From Campylobacterales bacterium (lineage in GTDB: Bacteria > Campylobacterota > Campylobacteria > Campylobacterales > Hydrogenimonadaceae): a stretch of DNA of 5,594 nt. Within the stretch, counting starts at the first letter, position 1; every line of letters starts with the position of its first letter. Positions 1 to 5,594 of this stretch are shown one piece after another. The notes beneath the pieces are model-generated. The model saw only the letters and a list, made by a program, of their open reading frames with translations, was not told the DNA's origin and ran no database searches. The stretch is taken from contig JAMOMS010000279.1 in the NCBI GenBank assembly GCA_027067015.1, forward strand, positions 1-5,594, given 5' to 3'. The position numbers were made by a program, and so were the translations under genes.

Positions 1-1119
1 CTTTTGGATATCTATCGGGAGCCGGTCATCAACTCCCCGCTTCAAGCACCGGTCGTATTGGCGGATGAGGAGCACGAAAAGCTCAAAAAATCGTTTCATC
101 GCCGCTCTATGCTCTTTTTGGTATCCGCCCTTCTTCTCTTTCTTACCGTCGGTGGCACTATTTTTTATAATATGCGCTACCTGCACGAAACCGTCGGAAC
201 CGTTACCGGCAATGTCCTCCCTATCCACGCACCCGTCGCGGGTAAAGTTGCGAAAGTAACCGTCAAAGAGGGCCAAAGCGTAACGCCGGGCACCCTGCTC
301 TTCTTGCTGGACGACACCCTCATACGTCAAAAAATCGCCTCTTTGCAAGCGAGGTTGGAAGAGGTACAAAAAGCCATCACCCTCACGCAATCTAACGAGC
401 GCACCGTTTCTCAACCGTCCCACCTTAGCCCGGATGTGCCCATGCCTGCCGAGATACCTTTACTACGGGAAAAACTTATGCAACAGGAGCAGGCGTTGGC
501 CGATGCCAAAGTGCTTTTTCAAAAGCATCTCATCGATAATACAGCCCTTCAAGCCCTTCAAGATCAACGCGACAAAACTTCGGCCAAACTGCAAACCCTT
601 TTACAACGCTATCATTTGGCCCGCCAACGTCTTAGCGTTTCCCATCCCGTTAAAAAGCCGGATCCCACCCGTCTTCTTGGCACCATCACCAATCTAAAAC
701 TCAAAATCGCCGACGCCAAACGCGATCTGGAAAACCGACGCATCTACAGCCCCGCAGGAGGGCAAATTTATGCGTTAAACATCAAACCGGGCGAATGGAT
801 AACCCCTTCACGGGCCGTCATGGCCATTCAAACTCCCGCGCGTCCCTTCATTCTGTGCCAAGTTCCCAGTCAGGTCGCTTCCGATCTTAAGATCGGAATA
901 CCGGTAGAGTTCTACTCCCCCTCTTTGCAACAGAAATTTAAAGGCACCGTCAAGGCCATCGGAGAACTGGCTATCAATCCCTCCGCCACGCCAGAAAGTG
1001 AGATCGCGTATAATATGGTGCCCATCAAAATTGAGCCGACCAACCCGCTCACTCTACCGCTTAATGAACGGGTAAAAGTTTGGATTCACCGTCCGCTCGA
1101 TCTCTTTTCAAGCTTTTAA
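1..1119 (+). CDS. HlyD/Alg44-like periplasmic adaptor (membrane fusion protein), 5' end possibly cut
   Basis: This is an inner-membrane-anchored periplasmic adaptor, probably the partner of the polymerase encoded 3 bases downstream. Numbering from a TTG at base 4: a basic cytoplasmic tail (1-35), one membrane helix (about 36-56), the first lipoyl half-motif (about 63-103, with APVAGKVAKVTVKEGQSV), a long coiled-coil hairpin (about 105-128 and 150-243), the second lipoyl half (about 246-277, with SPAGGQIYALNIKPGEWI), and a beta-barrel domain (about 281-362). This lipoyl/hairpin/barrel order is the membrane fusion protein layout. Alg44 of alginate systems carries a related periplasmic part behind a c-di-GMP-binding PilZ domain, and no PilZ motif is visible here. 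Only three bases precede the TTG and they are an open codon (CTT), so no ribosome site can be judged; the gene may start here or extend upstream and include PilZ. The 371 visible residues are a normal length for an HlyD-type adaptor. The adaptor class is firm; the Alg44 role is inferred from the neighbour. Confidence 0.88.
   Translation, partial: LLDIYREPVINSPLQAPVVLADEEHEKLKKSFHRRSMLFLVSALLLFLTVGGTIFYNMRYLHETVGTVTGNVLPIHAPVAGKVAKVTVKEGQSVTPGTLLFLLDDTLIRQKIASLQARLEEVQKAITLTQSNERTVSQPSHLSPDVPMPAEIPLLREKLMQQEQALADAKVLFQKHLIDNTALQALQDQRDKTSAKLQTLLQRYHLARQRLSVSHPVKKPDPTRLLGTITNLKLKIADAKRDLENRRIYSPAGGQIYALNIKPGEWITPSRAVMAIQTPARPFILCQVPSQVASDLKIGIPVEFYSPSLQQKFKGTVKAIGELAINPSATPESEIAYNMVPIKIEPTNPLTLPLNERVKVWIHRPLDLFSSF
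879..898. repeat. perfect 20-bp palindrome inside the adaptor gene
   Basis: The half-site TTCCGATCTT is followed directly by its exact reverse complement AAGATCGGAA, giving a 20-bp dyad with no spacer. It encodes part of the barrel-domain stretch Ser-Asp-Leu-Lys-Ile-Gly. It contains two GATC sites and a central CTTAAG. A weaker dyad (GTAGA, 2-base centre, TCTAC) follows at 904-915. No function is known to me. Confidence 0.6.
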
Positions 1120-1122
1120 ACC

Positions 1123-3792
1123 ATGGTTAAGCGTTTTGGTCGACTCTTTGCGCTTAAATCATACATTGCGCCGCTTCTGTTTTACGGGAGTTTGGCCACG
1201 CTTATTATCTACTGGGAGTGGCCCTATGTCAAAGAGGTTAAGCATGGGGTCTTGATAACTATCGGCCTTTTTGTCGCCTGGCGATACGGTTGGATGGTTC
1301 TTAACTATCTTCGGGCATTCATCTACGCCACCTACTATTATCCGCACCTTCAGCGACAAATACGTACTATTCCATTGCAGAAGCGCTACCCAGATCACAT
1401 TTATTTTCTGATTCCCTCCTATAAAGAGGAGCCGTGGATCAGCGCCGAGACGTTTCGTTCTATCATGAGCGAACTGCAAACCGTTCCCAGTCATGCCACA
1501 CTCATCGTCTCAACCTCGGGCGATCCCGCCGAAGAGGATATTATTTACCAAACCTGCCGGGCCCACCTGGCGTTTAAAAAATGTGAACTGGTCTTTCAAA
1601 AACAGTCTCACGGCAAACGAATCGCCATGGGGCACGGTCTTAGAGCCATCGCGCGCCGATTTCATAAAAAGCCCGGAGAGAGTTCCGTCACCGTCATGAT
1701 GGACGGGGACAGCTATTTGGAGAAGGGGTTTTTGCAAAAAACCCTGCCCCACTTTAGCATTGACCCGTCACTGGGCGCACTCACGACCAATGAGACCGCC
1801 TATATCAAGAGCCGCTCTGGCTGGTATCGTGACTGGTTTGCGCTTAAATTCGGCCAACGCCATATTCTTTTCCAATCCCATGCCCTCTCCGGCAAGGTTT
1901 TGACCCTTACCGGACGCCTCTCTATCTACCGAACCAACCTTATTGTCGAAGAAGGATTTATCTCTCGTATCGAAAACGATACGATCACTTCGCCCCTTCA
2001 CGGGAAATTTCGCTTCCTAATGGGCGACGACAAAAGCACCTGGTATCACCTACTGGCGCAAGGAACCCGCATGATCTATGTACCTGACGCCGTTTGTTAC
2101 TCATTAGAAAGCAGAGACGGCGGTTTTTTTGAGATCAGCAGGTCTCTCTCCTACCGCTGGTACGGCAACACGTTAAGAAACTCCATGCGCGCCCTTGCGC
2201 TTGGACCTCAACGTATCGGAAGTCTCTTTATCTGGTGGGCCGTTTTGGATCAGCGTATCTCTATGTGGACCTCCTTGGTGGGCATTACCGGCGCCGTTAC
2301 CCTGGCCCTTTTTCAATCTTTCCATTACCTTATATTTTACATCGGTTGGATCACCTATATACGCCTTTTCCAGATGGGTGTTATCACGCTTGGCGGACAC
2401 CCCGTCTCATGGCGTACGCTTCCGCTTATGCTCTACAGTCAATGGATCGGCGCGCTGGTAAAAATCAAAGCGCTCTATCACCTTAATGATCAAAAATGGT
2501 CCAAAGGCAAGACCGTCCAACACGCCCAGGATGCTATCGCGCCCATTCGCCATCCTCTTTTTGCTTTTATGCCCGATATGATGATGGTAACCAGTTTTAT
2601 CTTCTTTATTTATATCATTCTTTTAACCCACCACGCCGTCTCTCTCCCGCATCTTCCCTTCTTTTCGCCGCTCTACGCGGATGCCAAACGTCCCACGCAT
2701 ATTGACGCGCTTCGCTACGGCATCATACCTAATGACCACCGTGACGACGCGCCGGCACTGCAAAAACTGATCCAAAATGCGCCCGATAACGCCGTCATTC
2801 ACCTACCTGCCGGAACATTGGATCTTTATTCGCCTCTTGTCATTCGCCGCAGTCATATCACTTTAGAGGGAGCGGGAAAAGAGAAAACCCGTTTGCTTTC
2901 ACACCTCACCACCCAGGCCCAAGCCGTTATCTCCATTGAGGGTAAACGGCTCCATCGAATCGGCACACTGCTTAAGAGTACGCAAACAGGCGATACCGTG
3001 ATAGAGGCGAACCTTACCCAAGCGCCCCTCTCTCCTTGGCTTTTACTCAGACAACCCAATGACGACGCTTTTTTGAGCCAACTCGGGTCTCGTCGATGGC
3101 ATAAACGCTATCCCTATCTGCGTCAAGAGATTGTGCCCTATGTGCAAAAGCGGGAGCATCACATTCTATTGGGTCAACAGCTCCTCACCCCCTTGCAAAA
3201 ACAAAAGAGCGAAATCTTCACGCTCTTACCCGTCACCCATGTTACCTTAAGAAAATTTACCGTTATCCAAGCTATTCCCCATCACCGCATAGAGGAGGCC
3301 CAATGTCGATATGAAAATCTTTTTCCTAACTACCGCGTCGATCTTATTCGCCTACAATGGACGGCACACTGCAAAATCAAAGAGCTTGTTCTTTTGCATG
3401 CCGGTCGCCATGCATTAAACCTCGATGGCAATTACGGCATTGAAGTCAAAGATATCACGGTAGACGGCGCGTGGAATAAAGGGAAAAAAGGGAACGGTTA
3501 TATCAAAATCGCACGAACCTTCCATTCGATATTTGAAAATATCACGGCCAACCGCATTCGACACCTCACCATCCAGTGGAGCAGTGCCGGTAATCTCTTG
3601 AGCCGTTTGCATCTTGGCGTGGATATCAATTTTCACGGCGGATACTCCCATGACAATACCGTCACCGATGTAACCTTTCACATTCCTCCCTGTCACAGAT
3701 GGCAAAAAGGAATTACCACCACCCCGCCGGATGCGCAATGGGCACCGCCGGACGGCCCCCGAAACCGAGTGGAGTCAGTCCGTTTCCAGTAG
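1123..3792 (+). CDS. alg8: Alg8-type polysaccharide polymerase fused to a periplasmic beta-helix (epimerase/lyase-like) domain
   Basis: The N-terminal part is a processive family 2 glycosyltransferase that should polymerise a GDP- or UDP-sugar on the cytoplasmic face and pass the chain through its membrane helices; the Alg8 family makes polymannuronate from GDP-mannuronate. Visible: membrane helices at about 15-33 and 42-62; IPSYKEEP (97-104); the DGD metal/nucleotide motif (194-196); TGR (263-265); MGDDKSTWY (300-308) with the presumed catalytic acid; RWYGNTLRNSMRALALG (345-361); LDQRISMWTSLVG (375-387); further helices at about 380-420, 430-448 and 484-503. The GDDKSTW, RWYGN and DQRxSMWT blocks match Alg8 as I recall it. 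Alg8 proteins end near 500 residues; this one continues with a pectate-lyase-like beta-helix (about 526-880) opening with ALRYGIIPNDHRDDAPALQ and LPAGTLDLYSPLVI, and carrying VDINFHGGYSHDN (833-845). It starts 3 bases after the adaptor stop with no clear Shine-Dalgarno, so translation is probably coupled. Alg8 class is confident; polymer identity and the tail's activity are inference. Confidence 0.9.
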   Translation: MVKRFGRLFALKSYIAPLLFYGSLATLIIYWEWPYVKEVKHGVLITIGLFVAWRYGWMVLNYLRAFIYATYYYPHLQRQIRTIPLQKRYPDHIYFLIPSYKEEPWISAETFRSIMSELQTVPSHATLIVSTSGDPAEEDIIYQTCRAHLAFKKCELVFQKQSHGKRIAMGHGLRAIARRFHKKPGESSVTVMMDGDSYLEKGFLQKTLPHFSIDPSLGALTTNETAYIKSRSGWYRDWFALKFGQRHILFQSHALSGKVLTLTGRLSIYRTNLIVEEGFISRIENDTITSPLHGKFRFLMGDDKSTWYHLLAQGTRMIYVPDAVCYSLESRDGGFFEISRSLSYRWYGNTLRNSMRALALGPQRIGSLFIWWAVLDQRISMWTSLVGITGAVTLALFQSFHYLIFYIGWITYIRLFQMGVITLGGHPVSWRTLPLMLYSQWIGALVKIKALYHLNDQKWSKGKTVQHAQDAIAPIRHPLFAFMPDMMMVTSFIFFIYIILLTHHAVSLPHLPFFSPLYADAKRPTHIDALRYGIIPNDHRDDAPALQKLIQNAPDNAVIHLPAGTLDLYSPLVIRRSHITLEGAGKEKTRLLSHLTTQAQAVISIEGKRLHRIGTLLKSTQTGDTVIEANLTQAPLSPWLLLRQPNDDAFLSQLGSRRWHKRYPYLRQEIVPYVQKREHHILLGQQLLTPLQKQKSEIFTLLPVTHVTLRKFTVIQAIPHHRIEEAQCRYENLFPNYRVDLIRLQWTAHCKIKELVLLHAGRHALNLDGNYGIEVKDITVDGAWNKGKKGNGYIKIARTFHSIFENITANRIRHLTIQWSSAGNLLSRLHLGVDINFHGGYSHDNTVTDVTFHIPPCHRWQKGITTTPPDAQWAPPDGPRNRVESVRFQ

Positions 3793-5277
3793 CGCCGAGG
3801 GCTCCTTTTGAGCCAGCAGGGAGAGGCTATACAGGTCGCTTAACGCCTCAAAACGCATCTCCATCAGTTCACGAAGCCGGTCCAAATAGCGGCTGACCAA
3901 CTGCTCTTTGCGCCGGTACAATCCTCTCATATAGGGAGCGTACCGACTCTTTTCAATCTCCGTCAGCTCTTTTAACGAAAGCCCAATCTCTTCCAAACGC
4001 CTTTTCAAAGCCCTTATGCGTCTTTGATGATAGAGAAAATCCGCCCTTCGATCCTCAAAATCCTCACGACGCATCTTTTCCTCTTGCGTCTCTCTTTGAA
4101 GAATTTTGCCGTAATACAGGTTATCCAGCCGCTCCGTCTCATCATCGACAAAGAGCGGGATTTTGGCATCAAAACCGACAAGCGCCTGATCCTGATTGAC
4201 ATAAAGGTTTCGATATCCGGCATACAGGTTTAGCCGCAAACGGTCACCCCAACGCTCCCATAACGGTCGCATACGCGTCAGGTTCTGCTCATACCCTTTG
4301 GCAGGCGTCGGAGTACCAAAAAGCGATGCCGTGGGGCGTAACGTGACGCTCTCGCACCGGGCGAATAGACGCCAAACATTCAGGGGCATCTTCTCTCTCG
4401 TCTTCGCGTTATACCAGGCCAGTTTGTCTTCACTTTCGCGTAGCGATGCGTTTATATCACGCAGATCAAAGCGTGTCAACGCGCCTTCTTCATACGCCTT
4501 TTTCGCCTCTTTATATAAATAGCGATAAAAAGCGTATCTGATCCCTTCCATCTCTTTTTGCGCTTCATACCGATAACGCTTCAGCTGGCTTAAAAGTTCT
4601 CGCTTTCGCATAAACATCTCATATTTTCGATCGTTCCAGCGGCGCCACAACGACCGTTTGGCAATAAGTTCTCGCCGATGCTTGGCCTCCATATACCCGT
4701 CTTTAAAAAGATCCCACTCCAATCGTACATCATAGGAAGTATCATGGTTGATCGAGTCATATCCAAGATTGTTACGAATGTACCACCCGGTTTGCCACGC
4801 CGGCGAAGCAGGCTTGAAATCGGAGGATTCGGTGGGGTGGAATGAGAAAAGCTTCTTCTCTTTTGCGTCGCTTTTTAAACGCAATAGAAGGATGCTGTCT
4901 AGATCCAATCTTTTCTGCGCACCCTCCGTGACCAATCGGCTTTGCGAATCATCTAAGATAGGCGTTTTGGGTGGCTTGGGCAATATCCCGTGATAGGGCG
5001 TCGCCTTTTCACATTGGGTTAAGCGGGCCGAGGGGTAACGACTTTGAAGTAGAGGCAAAAGAAGCCTGGCCTCCTCCGCCTTCTCAAAGTGTCCCGAATA
5101 GACGCTTAAACGACCGTCTTTTTCCAATTTAAAAGAGCTCTCGGGCAAACGTTCCAAAACCTTTTTTATAGTAGGAGTATTCTCTTTTGTGTAAGCCCAC
5201 TTCCCTATATAAAGACAGTAAGGCGCACCCTGCGCAAATCCAAACGCTAAAAAACTGAAAAACACAATTTTTTTCAA
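3775..5277 (-). CDS. exported TolC-like outer-membrane protein with N-terminal SPOR-like module
   Basis: No specific gene is recognised. The 500-residue protein opens with a signal peptide (MKKIVFFSFLAFGFAQG, likely cut after residue 17; no lipobox). Residues about 19-90 resemble a small SPOR-type alpha/beta module: YCLYIGKW, then a helix, then GRLSVYSGHFEKAEEA, bounded by Cys21 and Cys89, which could form a disulfide. A linker (91-160) leads to two similar halves, each a presumed beta segment followed by very charged helices: WYIRNNLGYDSINHDTSYDV (165-184) then helices 193-300, and RLRLNLYAGYRNLYVNQDQA (346-365) with VGFDAKIPLF (367-376) then helices 379-490. A strand ending in a PLF-type turn followed by long coiled helices, repeated twice, is the TolC/outer-membrane efflux plan. 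The total length suits that family. The TTG start is chosen because it gives the signal peptide directly and has an AAGG site 7 bases upstream. Its 3' end overlaps the polymerase gene by 18 bp. It could serve as the outer-membrane exit for the polymer; it could also be a divergent coiled-coil protein that is not a channel. Confidence 0.82.
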   Translation of the reverse strand: MKKIVFFSFLAFGFAQGAPYCLYIGKWAYTKENTPTIKKVLERLPESSFKLEKDGRLSVYSGHFEKAEEARLLLPLLQSRYPSARLTQCEKATPYHGILPKPPKTPILDDSQSRLVTEGAQKRLDLDSILLLRLKSDAKEKKLFSFHPTESSDFKPASPAWQTGWYIRNNLGYDSINHDTSYDVRLEWDLFKDGYMEAKHRRELIAKRSLWRRWNDRKYEMFMRKRELLSQLKRYRYEAQKEMEGIRYAFYRYLYKEAKKAYEEGALTRFDLRDINASLRESEDKLAWYNAKTREKMPLNVWRLFARCESVTLRPTASLFGTPTPAKGYEQNLTRMRPLWERWGDRLRLNLYAGYRNLYVNQDQALVGFDAKIPLFVDDETERLDNLYYGKILQRETQEEKMRREDFEDRRADFLYHQRRIRALKRRLEEIGLSLKELTEIEKSRYAPYMRGLYRRKEQLVSRYLDRLRELMEMRFEALSDLYSLSLLAQKEPSALLETD

Positions 5278-5284
5278 CTCAAAA

Positions 5285-5288
5285 CCTT
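5285..5288 (-). promoter_or_regulatory. ribosome binding site that fixes the TTG start of the TolC-like gene
   Basis: On the minus strand AAGG stands 7 bases before TTG at 5277-5275. With the Lys-Lys-hydrophobic signal peptide following directly, this makes TTG the likely true start. The only other start with similar context would be further inside the signal peptide and would destroy it. Confidence 0.7.
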
Positions 5289-5315
5289 GTTTTTTATAAC
5301 AGTCTATATTATAAT
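5287..5315 (+). promoter_or_regulatory. sigma70-type promoter for the right-edge gene
   Basis: A perfect -10 box TATAAT (5310-5315) is preceded, after a 17-base spacer, by a weak -35 box TTGTTT (5287-5292). Transcription would start near 5322 and leave a leader of roughly 28 bases containing the AAGG site. The spacer is very AT-rich. The assignment is by motif only. Confidence 0.55.
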
Positions 5316-5340
5316 ATTAAAGCGATTATATCAAAATCAA
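5311..5340 (-). promoter_or_regulatory. sigma70-type promoter for the TolC-like gene
   Basis: Read on the minus strand, TTGATT (5340-5335) and TATTAT (5316-5311) are separated by 18 bases, which would start transcription near 5304 and leave a leader of roughly 27 bases. A perfect minus-strand TATAAT also exists at 5330-5325 but has no recognisable -35 at the right distance. The first -10 overlaps the -10 of the divergent promoter. Which box is used cannot be settled from sequence. Confidence 0.4.
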
Positions 5341-5342
5341 GG
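5339..5342 (+). promoter_or_regulatory. ribosome binding site of the right-edge gene
   Basis: AAGG lies 7 bases before the ATG at 5350, a normal Shine-Dalgarno spacing. It supports this ATG as the start; the signal peptide begins immediately after it. Confidence 0.7.
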
Positions 5343-5349
5343 TAGTTTC

Positions 5350-5594
5350 ATGAGGCACTTTTCAAAAGTTCAAAAAGCGACAACGATAGCGACTATGCTG
5401 TTTTTATCCCAGAATCTCTGGGGTAACTACTGCATCCAACTCTCATCCGCGCCACTTAGCCAAAAAGATATGTTAATCAGACAGGTTCAAAACGGTACAT
5501 TTCACGGCCTTCCGCTTCTACGCGTCGAACAGCGCGGCGACCTGGCCGTTGTGCGCGCCGGTGACTTCCCGAGTTATTCACAAGCCATGCGTTA
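5350..5594 (+). CDS. exported SPOR-like-module protein, N-terminal part only (cut by window end)
   Basis: An ATG at 5350 opens a frame with no stop to the window edge (81 codons plus two bases). It has an AAGG ribosome site 7 bases upstream and a TATAAT promoter box 35 bases upstream. The first 25 residues are a signal peptide (basic start MRHFSKVQK, hydrophobic ATMLFL, likely cut after the Gly of NLWG). The mature protein begins NYCIQLSS and continues to a stretch reading LLRVEQRGDLAVVRAGDF, with the same order as the start of the divergent neighbour (YC[L/I], helix, then [K/R]xExxG-L-V followed by GHF or GDF and an Ala-containing helix). It is probably a SPOR-like periplasmic or outer-membrane-associated protein. 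The rest of the gene, and so its function, lies outside the window. In this genomic setting it may belong to the same export system, but that is a guess. Confidence 0.85.
   Translation, partial: MRHFSKVQKATTIATMLFLSQNLWGNYCIQLSSAPLSQKDMLIRQVQNGTFHGLPLLRVEQRGDLAVVRAGDFPSYSQAMR

Noticed and set aside
544..561. Tandem 9-base repeat GCCCTTCAA x2 in the adaptor gene
   Set aside because: It encodes Ala-Leu-Gln twice within the coiled-coil hairpin, where such repetition is expected; two copies are too few to call a repeat element.
1159..2001. Several open frames of 77-111 codons on the minus strand under the polymerase domain
   Set aside because: They lie wholly inside the clearly coding Alg8-like frame, have no ribosome sites or recognisable domains, and their products read as unstructured shadow translations.
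3415..3738. A 107-codon minus-strand open frame antisense to the beta-helix domain
   Set aside because: The plus-strand frame shows regular beta-helix sequence throughout, while the antisense product has no recognisable motif or signal.
3800..3814. Hairpin GGCTC-CTTTT-GAGCC just after the polymerase stop, as a possible terminator
   Set aside because: The stem is only 5 bp and is followed by AGCAGGG rather than a T-run, so it does not fit an intrinsic terminator.
4024..4993. Plus-strand open frames of 69-81 codons within the TolC-like gene
   Set aside because: The minus-strand frame is continuous for 500 codons with signal peptide and ribosome site. The plus-strand frames have no such support.
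5215..5226. Cys21 of the TolC-like protein as a lipoprotein acylation site
   Set aside because: The residues before it are Gly-Ala-Pro-Tyr, which do not make a lipobox, and Tyr directly before Cys is unfavourable. A standard signal peptidase site after Gly17 fits better.

Overview
The window holds one probable exopolysaccharide locus with two genes on the plus strand, one long gene converging on them from the minus strand, and the first 81 codons of a further plus-strand gene at the right edge. Coding density is very high. The only real intergenic space is a 72-base AT-rich divergent promoter region (5278-5349), and no stretch over 300 bases lacks a gene. I see no tRNA, rRNA, CRISPR array or insertion sequence.

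Layout: (1) 1-1119 (+) encodes an HlyD/Alg44-like periplasmic adaptor whose reading frame is open at the left edge. (2) 1123-3792 (+) encodes an 889-residue fusion. Residues 1 to about 505 are an Alg8-type family 2 polymerase (mannuronan synthase family), and residues about 526-880 are a pectate-lyase/epimerase-like right-handed beta-helix predicted to lie in the periplasm. (3) 3775-5277 (-) encodes an exported protein with a small SPOR-like N-terminal module and a TolC-like body; its 3' end overlaps gene 2 by 18 bp. (4) 5350-5594 (+, cut) is the start of another exported protein whose first 80 residues look like the same SPOR-like module.

Taken together, these could form a machine that makes, modifies and exports an alginate-like polymer: a cytoplasmic-membrane polymerase, a tethered periplasmic modifying domain, a membrane-fusion adaptor, and an outer-membrane conduit of TolC type where the Pseudomonas/Azotobacter system uses AlgK/AlgE. 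The Alg8 assignment rests on strong motif agreement. The export model is inference from gene order and domain type. No sugar-nucleotide genes (algA, algC, algD) and no O-acetylation genes (algI, algJ, algF, algX) are visible here.

The organism is a Gram-negative bacterium (inner-membrane adaptor, TolC-like protein, signal peptides). TTG starts with AAGG ribosome sites, an AT-rich TATAAT-dominated promoter region with weak -35 boxes, and short SPOR-like exported proteins beginning with a Tyr-Cys pair would suit a Campylobacterota species of the Sulfurimonas/Sulfurovum kind. That placement is only a moderate-confidence guess.
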